Positions 15,628-23,302 of a stretch of DNA of 64,000 bases are shown piece by piece. The DNA is from Clostridia bacterium (GTDB lineage: Bacteria; Bacillota; Clostridia; UMGS1840; HGM11507). The notes beneath the pieces are model-generated. The model ran no database searches. It was not told the origin of the DNA and saw only the letters and a program-made list of their open reading frames with translations. Position 1 is the first letter of the stretch; each line of letters starts with the position of its first letter. The position numbers and the translations under genes are program-made. The stretch is taken from positions 1 through 64,000 of the forward strand of contig JAFZHY010000013.1 of assembly GCA_017554615.1 (NCBI GenBank). The letters run 5' to 3'.

Positions 15628-16620
15628 TTATAAGATTTCTGATTTTAAAAATTTTTCTTCATATGTCGTTATTGCATACCTGTCTGTCATACCTGCAATA
15701 TAATCACAAACGGTTACTGCCTTGCCGTCAGAGTCAAGTCTTTTTAAATATTCTACAGGGAGCAGGTTAACATTTTTATAAAAATACTCGTATAAAAATT
15801 TTACTATCCCTTTGCATTTATCCTCTTTTTTTCTTACTGCCTGTGATAAATAAACATTTTCAAACATAAAGTCGCGAAGTTCGTCGGTAAGTTCAGATAT
15901 AGACTTACTCATTTTTATTTCTCCGTTTTCTGAGTTTGACAAAACATCTAAAATCATTGTATTTATTCTTATGCTGTGTTTACTGCCAAGGCTTTTGATA
16001 AACTTTTTTGGAATTGAGTCTTTTGATAAAATACCTGCTCTTATTGCATCGTCAATATCGTGATTTATATATGCAATTCTGTCTGCCAGACGCACAATGT
16101 TTCCCTCACTGGTTTTGGGAATATTTTTCCCTGTATGGTTAACTATTCCGTCCCTTACCTCATAGGTTAAGTTAAGACCGTTTTCCTTTTCAAAATAGTC
16201 CACCACTCTTAAACTCTGCTCATTATGGCAAAACCCGTTTTCGCATATTTCGTTAAGCACTTCTTCGCCTATATGCCCGAAAGGTGTATGCCCTAAGTCA
16301 TGAGCGTATGCTATGGCTTCTGTTAACGCTTCGTTTAAAAAAAGACCTCTTGCAATAGTTCTTGCAATCTGGGAAACCTCCAATGTGTGAGTAAGCCTTG
16401 TTCTGTAATGGTCGTCTGACGGAGATATAAACACCTGTGTTTTATGCATAAGACGCCTGAACGCTTTGGAATGTGTTATCCTGTCTACATCCCTTCTGTA
16501 TTCCGTTCTTATTTCGCATAAAGGCTCTTTTATTTGTCTGCCAAGAGTTTCTCTTGATTTTGCAGCGTATAAAGATAGAAGTTCATATTCTCTTTCTTCG
16601 GTCATTTCTCTTATATTCAT
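15628..16620 (-). CDS. dGTPase-like HD-domain triphosphohydrolase
   Basis: A 330-aa HD-superfamily protein of the dGTP triphosphohydrolase family, which splits dNTPs to nucleosides and triphosphate and so trims dNTP pools. Metal ligands include H78 in RLTHTLEVSQIA and the HD pair H107-D108 in HDLGHTPFGH. RDVDRITHSKAFRRLMHKTQVF and DIDDAIRAG are also family hallmarks. It overlaps rdgB by 4 bp, so two nucleotide-pool sanitising enzymes are translationally coupled. Preference for dGTP over other dNTPs cannot be read from sequence. Confidence 0.9.
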   Translation of the reverse strand: MNIREMTEEREYELLSLYAAKSRETLGRQIKEPLCEIRTEYRRDVDRITHSKAFRRLMHKTQVFISPSDDHYRTRLTHTLEVSQIARTIARGLFLNEALTEAIAYAHDLGHTPFGHIGEEVLNEICENGFCHNEQSLRVVDYFEKENGLNLTYEVRDGIVNHTGKNIPKTSEGNIVRLADRIAYINHDIDDAIRAGILSKDSIPKKFIKSLGSKHSIRINTMILDVLSNSENGEIKMSKSISELTDELRDFMFENVYLSQAVRKKEDKCKGIVKFLYEYFYKNVNLLPVEYLKRLDSDGKAVTVCDYIAGMTDRYAITTYEEKFLKSEIL

Positions 16621-17201
16621 AGTATCTTTTCAAGTTCCTCTTTTAGTTTATTCATTGCCTTTCTTCGATGGCTTATTTCATTTTTTTCTTCCTTGGATAC
16701 TTCGCCGAATGTTTTTTTATACTTTTCAACATAGAACATAGGGTCATAGCCAAAACCGTTTTCGCCGACTATTTCACAAAGGAGTGTTCCTTCACATTCG
16801 CCCTCTGTTTCTATTACGGTAAAATCATCTAAAATACAGCATATTGCACTTTTAAAACGCGCTTTTCTGTTTTCTTTATCTTTCATTTCTTCTAAAAGTT
16901 TTAAGCATCTTCCGTGGTCGTCAAGCCCTTCTCCTCCGTATCTTGCAGAGTACACTCCCGGAGCACCGTCAAGTGCATCCACGCAAAGACCTGAGTCGTC
17001 GGCTATGGTAGGCATTTTTACATAATCGTAAATTGCTTTTGCTTTTATATAAGAATTTTCTTTAAATGTAGTTCCTGTTTCCTCTACATCTATTTCTATA
17101 TTCATATCTTTTAAAGACACTGCCTCATGCCCCATTAAAGATAAGATAAGATTAAAGTCTTTTACTTTACCCGAATTATTGGTTGCTATTACAAATTTCA
17201 C
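16617..17201 (-). CDS. rdgB: XTP/dITP pyrophosphatase (HAM1/RdgB)
   Basis: Hydrolyses non-canonical purine NTPs (XTP, ITP, dITP) to the monophosphate, keeping them out of DNA and RNA. It is 194 aa, starting at GTG 17201 (KFVIATNNSGK). GAGGTGG lies 6 nt upstream of this codon, whereas a more distal GTG at 17216 would include the ribosome site. Motifs are TNNSGK (substrate phosphate), IADDSGLCVDALDGAPGVYSAR, and the end segment FGEVSKEEKNEISHR. The stop overlaps the dgt-like start by 4 bp. Confidence 0.96.
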   Translation of the reverse strand: MKFVIATNNSGKVKDFNLILSLMGHEAVSLKDMNIEIDVEETGTTFKENSYIKAKAIYDYVKMPTIADDSGLCVDALDGAPGVYSARYGGEGLDDHGRCLKLLEEMKDKENRKARFKSAICCILDDFTVIETEGECEGTLLCEIVGENGFGYDPMFYVEKYKKTFGEVSKEEKNEISHRRKAMNKLKEELEKIL

Positions 17202-17220
17202 AAAAAACCACCTCACTATA

Positions 17221-17250
17221 ATTTTATCATATTTTGTAGTATTTTGTAAA
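17221..17250 (-). promoter_or_regulatory. Probable promoter for rdgB-dgt
   Basis: Minus strand: TTTACA (17250-17245), an 18-bp spacer, TAAAAT (17226-17221), close to the rdgB start. It is back-to-back with the sleB-like gene's promoter. Confidence 0.65.
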
Positions 17251-17265
17251 GGAAATGATTAGGGA

Positions 17266-17294
17266 TTGATATTTTTTTTAATCTATGTTAAAAT
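17266..17294 (+). promoter_or_regulatory. Promoter for the SleB-like gene
   Basis: TTGATA (17266-17271), a 17-bp spacer, TAAAAT (17289-17294). It is of sigma-A type; a forespore sigma-G promoter, expected for a germination enzyme, was not evident. Confidence 0.7.
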
Positions 17295-17326
17295 TGGTCT
17301 TGTATTTTTTTAAAAAGGAGGTTATT

Positions 17327-18163
17327 ATGAAAAAATTATTACTTACTCTTATACTTATATTTACTTTAACATTACCTGCCAATGCATATTATACTACAGA
17401 TTATTTAGTTCCATACACACTTAGTGTTAACGGAAATGTTATAGAAACAGAAGACAACAGTTATATAATTGATAACACTGCTTATGCACCCATAAGATTT
17501 GTTTTAAACGCTATCGGGATTTACGAAATGGAATGGGATAATTCTGAAAGAAGCGTTACATTTTCTCATAACGATACTGTGGTTAAACTTTATGAAGGAT
17601 ATGATTATGCTTTTATAAACGATACACAAGTTAAACTGGATAATTTAGTTCTAATAAATAATGACCGTACACTTGTTCCTGTTCGTTTTGTATCAGAACT
17701 TTTTGGTTTTTATGTAGACTGGAATAACACTTTTTATATTGTAAACCTTGTTAAAGACGAACTTAAAGTGGACGAGGGTATAATAGAGAAAGACTACAAT
17801 TTAGATGATGTTATGTGGCTTTCAAGAATTATTGAGGCAGAAAGTTCAGGAGAACCTTTTTCAGGAAAAATTGCAGTAGGAAATGTTATTTTAAACCGTG
17901 TTAAATGTGATGAATTTCCTGACACTATTTCAGAAGTTATATTTGACAGGAAATTCGGCGTACAATTTCAGCCTGTGGCAAACAATAAAATTTATAATAC
18001 CCCCTCTAACGAAAGTGTAATGGCAGCACTTCTTGCTATAAGGGATGTTAATCTGGCAGGAGACAGTTTGTATTTTCTAAACCCTGTTATAGCAACTAAC
18101 AGATGGATATTAAATAACAGAACATATTATACAACTATAAATAACCACGATTTTTATTTATAA
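17327..18163 (+). CDS. Cell-wall hydrolase with stalk domain and SleB domain
   Basis: A secreted 278-aa protein starting at ATG 17327 (GGAGG 6 nt before); an upstream in-frame ATG at 17285 lies in the promoter and is rejected. A signal peptide covers about residues 1-20 (KKLLLTLIL...NAYY). Next is a copper amine oxidase N-terminal-like stalk domain (about 28-135) with NTAYAPIRFVLNAIG and DRTLVPVRFVSELFG, then a SleB/hydrolase_2 domain (about 155-278) opening MWLSRIIEAESSGEPFSGKIAVGNVILNR. SleB enzymes are lytic transglycosylases of spore cortex; the catalytic Glu is likely in IIEAE. Vegetative wall remodelling is an alternative. Confidence 0.88.
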   Translation: MKKLLLTLILIFTLTLPANAYYTTDYLVPYTLSVNGNVIETEDNSYIIDNTAYAPIRFVLNAIGIYEMEWDNSERSVTFSHNDTVVKLYEGYDYAFINDTQVKLDNLVLINNDRTLVPVRFVSELFGFYVDWNNTFYIVNLVKDELKVDEGIIEKDYNLDDVMWLSRIIEAESSGEPFSGKIAVGNVILNRVKCDEFPDTISEVIFDRKFGVQFQPVANNKIYNTPSNESVMAALLAIRDVNLAGDSLYFLNPVIATNRWILNNRTYYTTINNHDFYL

Positions 18164-18168
18164 CATTT

Positions 18169-18204
18169 AAAAGGTGTAAAAACAAATTTGTTTTTACACC
18201 TTTT
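18169..18204. terminator. Bidirectional terminator between sleB-like gene and degV
   Basis: AAAAGGTGTAAAAACAAA is followed directly by its reverse complement, making an 18-bp dyad with T-runs on both strands. It separates convergent genes. Confidence 0.9.
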
Positions 18205-18245
18205 TTTGTCTGTTCTAACTAACACAACAAGAGTCTTAGAAATTA

Positions 18246-19076
18246 TTAATTTTTAAAAAATGCTACAATAACTGCACCAGGACCTGCATGAGTACCGATA
18301 ACACTTCCGACAGAAGTATAAGGGACATCTCTTCCACCGAAAAGATTTTTGGAATCTTCTTTAAACTTTAATAAATGTTCATCACTTACGCCGGAATAAC
18401 CTAACAAAACAGGTTTATCAAGGTTTACTCCACCTGCATTTTCTATTTCTTTTATAACAAGTGCATTACCCTGTTTATTACCTCTTGCTTTTCCTATTGA
18501 TGTGATTTCTCCGTCTACTACTAAAAGAACAGGCTTTAAATTAAGAAGTGTACCTGCAAAAGCGGCAGTTTTGGAAATTCTTCCTCCTCTTTTTAAATAC
18601 TCCAATGTGTCAAGAAGTGCAAATATAACTATTTTTTCTTTTTCCTTTTCTAATATTTCTTTGATTTCCTTTGCACTATGCCCTTCGTCTACAAGTTGCA
18701 GTGCTCTCTCAACAAGTATTCCGCCGCCAATAGTAACGCTTCCTGTGTCTACTATATGTATATTGTTATAGTCCTCAGAGGCAATATTAGCGCTCTGGAA
18801 TGTTCCTGATAATTTATGAGATAAAGTTATAACAACTGCTTCTTCGTCTTCGCTAACAGTATCAAAAACTTTCATAAATGCATCAGGAGATGCCTGGCTT
18901 GTTGACGGATGAAAAGATGATGTTTCTAACTTTTCATAAAATTCGTTGTGCTTGATGGTTACCCCGTCGATAAATTCCTCATCTCCGAAATGCACCATAA
19001 GAGGAACAACTGTTACTTTTTCTTTAATTTCTTTTGTTAAATCCATTGTGGAATCCACTATAATTCTTGTTTTCAT
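18246..19076 (-). CDS. DegV family fatty-acid-binding protein
   Basis: A 276-aa DegV/FakB-type protein. The family binds a single fatty acid and, with kinase FakA, presents it for phosphorylation and entry into phospholipids. Typical segments are IIVDSTMDL at the start, the TSQASP signature near residue 60, ITLSHKLSGTFQSA, the IVDTGSVTIGGGILVERA motif, and the C-terminal IGTHAGPGAVIVAFF. It starts 12 bp after the marR stop, so it is probably under control of that regulator. FakA is not in the window. Confidence 0.92.
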   Translation of the reverse strand: MKTRIIVDSTMDLTKEIKEKVTVVPLMVHFGDEEFIDGVTIKHNEFYEKLETSSFHPSTSQASPDAFMKVFDTVSEDEEAVVITLSHKLSGTFQSANIASEDYNNIHIVDTGSVTIGGGILVERALQLVDEGHSAKEIKEILEKEKEKIVIFALLDTLEYLKRGGRISKTAAFAGTLLNLKPVLLVVDGEITSIGKARGNKQGNALVIKEIENAGGVNLDKPVLLGYSGVSDEHLLKFKEDSKNLFGGRDVPYTSVGSVIGTHAGPGAVIVAFFKN

Positions 19077-19088
19077 ATTTACTCCTTT

Positions 19089-19535
19089 TTATAACCCTTC
19101 TTTAGTTATTTCTATAAGATTTTGAGAAATTTTTTCCAAGGCAAAGTAAAAATTCTCCCTTTGCTCTTCACTTAACCCTTTACCGCCTTTTTCAACTGCC
19201 AATTTAATTCTTTCTCTTAATGCGTATGTTGATTTGTTGCCTTTATCAGTCAGGCTTATAAGCGCACGATATCCGTTGTCGGTTACATTTTTTCTTTGTA
19301 TAAGGCCCTTTTCTTCAAGTGCTTTAACTGCTCTTGAAACCTCGCCTTTATCCCTGTTACACATTTTAGAAAGTTCGGCACAGGTAAGACCGTCAGGATG
19401 CTTATAAAGAGCAATAAGATATATGACATATGTTCCTTTTAACCCATATTCTTTCATCTCATCACTTGCTATTTTATTCCAACTTGACAGTATTTCACTA
19501 AGCGATAGTGTAAATGTTTCAAATCTTCCTATCAT
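19089..19535 (-). CDS. MarR family transcriptional regulator
   Basis: A 148-aa winged-helix repressor from ATG 19535 (MIGRFETF), which has AAGGGGG upstream. A longer in-frame start at 19676 would run through the promoter and operators, so it is rejected. The wHTH covers about residues 35-100, with LTCAELSKMCNRDKGEVSRAVKALEEKGLI as helices 3-4 and GYRALISLTDKG as the wing. It is followed by degV 12 bp downstream. Two palindromes of one type sit on its promoter (19556-19609), strongly suggesting autorepression. Because its partner is a fatty-acid carrier, a lipid ligand is plausible but unproven. Confidence 0.92.
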   Translation of the reverse strand: MIGRFETFTLSLSEILSSWNKIASDEMKEYGLKGTYVIYLIALYKHPDGLTCAELSKMCNRDKGEVSRAVKALEEKGLIQRKNVTDNGYRALISLTDKGNKSTYALRERIKLAVEKGGKGLSEEQRENFYFALEKISQNLIEITKEGL

Positions 19536-19555
19536 AAACTTTTCCCCCTTGGAAA

Positions 19556-19609
19556 GATGTTGAAAAATCAACATCTTTATTCTATCAAAAAATTGTTGAG
19601 TTGTCAACA
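19556..19609 (-). promoter_or_regulatory. marR promoter with two MarR-type operators
   Basis: Minus strand: TTGACA (19607-19602), a 17-bp spacer, TAGAAT (19584-19579). Operator 1, GATGTTGA-AAAA-TCAACATC at 19556-19575, begins 3 bp downstream of the -10. Operator 2, TGTTGA-N4-TCAACA at 19594-19609, covers the -35. Both share TGTTGA-N4-TCAACA and their centres are 36 bp apart. A protein bound at either site would block RNA polymerase. Confidence 0.85.
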
Positions 19610-19654
19610 TTTTTTTAGGAATTATAGTATTAGTTAAGTTATTATTTATTAAAA

Positions 19655-19686
19655 AAAAAGCGAAGTGTAAAAACACTTCGCTTTTT
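19655..19686 (-). terminator. Terminator of the PFOR gene
   Basis: AAAAAGCGAAGTGT and ACACTTCGCTTTTT form a 14-bp stem with an AAAA loop and a T-run on the minus strand. The stem core is shared with the terminator at 12538-12564. Confidence 0.92.
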
Positions 19687-19700
19687 AGATAAGGCTTAAA

Positions 19701-22700
19701 TTATTCAGCCATTTTTTTGTAAGTTGCAAGTCTGTCTGCTAAATCTTTTTCAGCTTTTGCAAATAATTCTTCAGCGATTTCAGGGTATGCTTTCTTAAGC
19801 ATCAAGTATCTGTTTTCGCCTTCTAAGAATTCTTTAACAGTGCCGGTAGGGTCTTTAGAATCTAAGATGAACGGATTCTTTCCTTGTTCTTTAAGTTCAG
19901 GGTTGAATCTCCATAAGTGCCAGTAGCCTGTTGCAACTGCTTTCTTTTCTTCAAAGATTGTGTTAGCCATACCTATTTTAATACCATGGTTGATACAAGG
20001 AGCGTAAGCAATGATTAGAGATGGTCCTGGATATGCTTCTGCTTCTCTTATTGCTTTTAATGTCTGGTTCATATCTGCACCAAGTGCAATCTGAGCAACA
20101 TATACATAGCCATAAGTTGTAGCAATCATACCTAAGTCTTTCTTCTTGGTTCTCTTACCTGCTGCTGCGAATTTAGCAACTGCACCTGTAGGAGTAGATT
20201 TAGAAGACTGACCGCCTGTGTTAGAGTAAACTTCGGTATCAACAACAAAGATATTGATATCTTCGCCTGATGCGATAACGTGGTCTAAACCACCGTAACC
20301 GATATCGTAAGCCCAACCGTCTCCACCGAATACCCACTGAGATCTCTTAACTAAGAAGTCAGTTCTGTCAGCGATTTCTTTAATAGCAGGGTTAGACATA
20401 TCTGCATCTTTGATAAGAGCAATAATATCTTTTGCTGCTTTCTTAGATGCTTCTGCATTGTCTTTACCAGCGATCCAAGCCTGGAATGCTTCTTTAAGTT
20501 CAGGTTTAACAACATCCATTACAGATTCCATTCTGTTAACTAATGTCTTTCTGATTTTGTTGTTTGCCTTAACCATACCTAAACCGAATTCAGCATTATC
20601 TTCAAATAGAGAGTTAGCCCATGCAGGACCTTTGCCTTCTGCATTTTTGCAGTATGGCATTGAAGGTGCAGAACCACCCCAGATTGATGTACAACCTGTA
20701 GCGTTTGCAACAATCATTCTATCGCCGAATAACTGAGTGATAAGTTTGATATATGGTGTTTCTCCACAACCTGCACAAGCGCCTGAGAATTCAAGCATAG
20801 GCTGAGCAAACTGAGAATTTTTAGTAGTTTTTGAAATATCTATCTGATCCTGTTTTGATGGAATGTCCATAGCAAAATCCCAGTTAGATGCTTCAATTTG
20901 GGAAACTTCGTCTATTGGTTTCATAACAAGTGCTTTTGTTTTTGATGGACATACATTAGCACATACGCCACAACCTAAACAGTCAAGCGGAGAAACCTGG
21001 ATACGGAATGTCATACCGTTAAAGCCTGTTGCTTTTAATGTTGCAAATGATTCAGGTTTAGTGCTGTCTTCTTCTTCTGTTAAAAGAACAGGTCTTATAG
21101 CAGCGTGAGGACAAACAAGTGAACACTGGTTACACTGAATACAGTTTTCTTCAAGCCATACAGGAACATTAACTGCAACACCTCTTTTTTCAAAACGGGA
21201 TGTACCTGTTTCGAAAGTACCGTCTTCCATACCTAAGAATGTGCTTACAGGAAGTTTGTTACCAGCCTGAGCATTAACAGGTTCAACGATATTTTTGATA
21301 AATGCAGGAATGTCTTTATCTTCTTTAACTTCGTCTTTAGCATCTTTCCATGAAGCAGGAACATCTATCTTCTTAAGAACGTCGATAGCACCGTCAACTG
21401 CTGCACAGTTCATATTAACAATTTCGTCTCCTTTTTTGCCGAATGTCTTTTTAATTGCGGCTTTGATTAGGGCAACTGCTTCTTCAAAAGGAATAACGTT
21501 TGCAAGTTTAAAGAATGCACTCTGAGTTACCATGTTGATTCTGTTTGGACCAAGACCAACTTTAACAGCAACTTCAACAGCGTTGATTGTGTAGAAGTTA
21601 ATGTCATTTTCAGCAATGTATCTTTTAACTTTTGCAGGTAATTTTTCATCTAATTCTTCAGGAGACCATACACAGTTAAGAAGGAATGTTCCTCCTTTTT
21701 TAAGACCTTCTAAAACATCATACTGATGAATGTATGCAGGTTTATGACAAGCAATATAGTCTGCCTCGTCAAGAAGGTAAGTAGATTTGATAGGATCTTT
21801 ACCAAATCTTAAGTGAGACATTGTTACGCCGCCTGATTTTTTAGAGTCGTAATCAAAATATGCCTGAGCATAAAGGTCAGTATTGTTACCGATGATTTTG
21901 ATTGCGTCTTTATTAGCACCAACAGTACCGTCAGAACCGAATCCCCAGAATTTACATCTTGTAGCACCTTTAGGAGCTGCATTGATTTTTTCTCCTATTG
22001 GAAGAGAAAGGTTTGTAACGTCATCGTTGATACCGATTGTGAAACCGTTTTTAGGTTCTTTTTCGTCAAGGTTATTAAATACAGCAACAAGTTGTGTAGG
22101 AGTTGTATCTTTTGAACCTAAACCGTAACGTCCGCCAACGATTAAAGGAGCATTTTCCTTACCGTAGAACAGATTACATACGTCAAGGTATAATGGTTCA
22201 CCTAATGAACCAGGTTCTTTAGTTCTGTCTAAAACTGCGATTTTCTTAACTGTTGAAGGTAATACATCAAAGAAGTATTTAGAAGAGAAAGGTCTGTAAA
22301 GGTGAACTTTAACAACACCCACTTTTTCGCCTTTGTTAACTAAATAATCAACAGTTTCTTCCAATGCTTCACAAACAGAACCCATAGCGATAATAACTTT
22401 TTCAGCGTCTGGAGCACCATAGTAATTAAATGGTTTGTAATCTCTGCCTGTGATTTTTGTAATTTCTTTCATATAGTCGTTAACTATATCAGGAATTGCT
22501 TCATAGTATTTATTTGATGCTTCTCTGCCCTGGAAGTAAATATCAGAGTTCTGAGCTGTACCTCTTAAAACAGGGTGTTCAGGGTTTAATGCATTATCTT
22601 TAAATGCTTTAAGAGCATCGTAATCAACAAGACCTTTTAAATCTTCATAATCCATAACTTCGATTTTCTGAATTTCGTGAGAAGTTCTGAAACCGTCGAA

Positions 22701-23210
22701 GAAATGTAAGAAAGGAACTCTTCCTTTGATAGAAGCAAGATGAGCAACACCTGCTAAGTCCATAACTTCCTGAACGGAACCTGTAGCAAGCATAGCAAAA
22801 CCTGTCTGACGGCATGCCATAACGTCCTGGTGGTCCCCGAAGATATTAAGAGCGTGAGCAGCAAGGGCTCTTGCACTTACATGGAATACGCATGGTAATA
22901 ATTCACCTGCGATTTTGTACATATTAGGAATCATAAGAAGTAATCCCTGAGATGCAGTAAAAGTAGTTGTTAAAGCGCCTGCCTGTAATGAACCGTGAAC
23001 TGCACCGGCTGCACCGGCTTCAGATTGCATTTCGACAACTTCAACTGTTTCGCCAAAAATATTTTTCTGGCCTTTTGCACTCATTTCATCAACCACTTCT
23101 GCCATTGTAGATGATGGAGTGATAGGATAGATAGCAGCAACTTCAGTAAACGCATATGAACAATACGCAGCAGCGTTGTTACCATCCATGGTCATCATTT
23201 TTTTTGCCAT
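19701..23210 (-). CDS. nifJ: Pyruvate:ferredoxin (flavodoxin) oxidoreductase
   Basis: Converts pyruvate + CoA to acetyl-CoA + CO2 and reduced ferredoxin or flavodoxin: the central oxidative step of clostridial fermentation. It is a single-chain 1169-aa enzyme with all fused domains: domain I from ITPSSTMAEVVDEMS, domain II (transketolase C-terminal like), the gamma-type domain, a two-[4Fe-4S] ferredoxin domain (CIQCNQCSLVCP near 695 and CLGCGVCANVCP near 750), and a C-terminal TPP domain with GDGWAYDIGYGGLDHV and NTGGQSSKSTPTG. GAGG precedes ATG 23210. It is monocistronic, with tandem promoters and a palindrome upstream. Confidence 0.98.
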   Translation of the reverse strand: MAKKMMTMDGNNAAAYCSYAFTEVAAIYPITPSSTMAEVVDEMSAKGQKNIFGETVEVVEMQSEAGAAGAVHGSLQAGALTTTFTASQGLLLMIPNMYKIAGELLPCVFHVSARALAAHALNIFGDHQDVMACRQTGFAMLATGSVQEVMDLAGVAHLASIKGRVPFLHFFDGFRTSHEIQKIEVMDYEDLKGLVDYDALKAFKDNALNPEHPVLRGTAQNSDIYFQGREASNKYYEAIPDIVNDYMKEITKITGRDYKPFNYYGAPDAEKVIIAMGSVCEALEETVDYLVNKGEKVGVVKVHLYRPFSSKYFFDVLPSTVKKIAVLDRTKEPGSLGEPLYLDVCNLFYGKENAPLIVGGRYGLGSKDTTPTQLVAVFNNLDEKEPKNGFTIGINDDVTNLSLPIGEKINAAPKGATRCKFWGFGSDGTVGANKDAIKIIGNNTDLYAQAYFDYDSKKSGGVTMSHLRFGKDPIKSTYLLDEADYIACHKPAYIHQYDVLEGLKKGGTFLLNCVWSPEELDEKLPAKVKRYIAENDINFYTINAVEVAVKVGLGPNRINMVTQSAFFKLANVIPFEEAVALIKAAIKKTFGKKGDEIVNMNCAAVDGAIDVLKKIDVPASWKDAKDEVKEDKDIPAFIKNIVEPVNAQAGNKLPVSTFLGMEDGTFETGTSRFEKRGVAVNVPVWLEENCIQCNQCSLVCPHAAIRPVLLTEEEDSTKPESFATLKATGFNGMTFRIQVSPLDCLGCGVCANVCPSKTKALVMKPIDEVSQIEASNWDFAMDIPSKQDQIDISKTTKNSQFAQPMLEFSGACAGCGETPYIKLITQLFGDRMIVANATGCTSIWGGSAPSMPYCKNAEGKGPAWANSLFEDNAEFGLGMVKANNKIRKTLVNRMESVMDVVKPELKEAFQAWIAGKDNAEASKKAAKDIIALIKDADMSNPAIKEIADRTDFLVKRSQWVFGGDGWAYDIGYGGLDHVIASGEDINIFVVDTEVYSNTGGQSSKSTPTGAVAKFAAAGKRTKKKDLGMIATTYGYVYVAQIALGADMNQTLKAIREAEAYPGPSLIIAYAPCINHGIKIGMANTIFEEKKAVATGYWHLWRFNPELKEQGKNPFILDSKDPTGTVKEFLEGENRYLMLKKAYPEIAEELFAKAEKDLADRLATYKKMAE

Positions 23211-23237
23211 TTTTGTTTCCTCCTTAGTAATCTATAT

Positions 23238-23295
23238 TTATCTTACGTAGATAATTAACCTTATACAGTATAACATATATCTTTTCAATTTTCAA
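23238..23295 (-). promoter_or_regulatory. Tandem promoters and palindrome upstream of PFOR
   Basis: Two overlapping sets read on the minus strand: TTGAAA (23295-23290) + 17 bp + TATACT (23272-23267), and TTGAAA (23288-23283) + 17 bp + TATAAG (23265-23260), offset by 7 bp. Just downstream, TTATCT-TACGT-AGATAA (23238-23254) is a 17-bp palindrome in the leader, well placed for a repressor. The regulator is unknown; it does not match the Rex consensus. Confidence 0.7.
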
Positions 23296-23302
23296 ATGAT
23301 TT

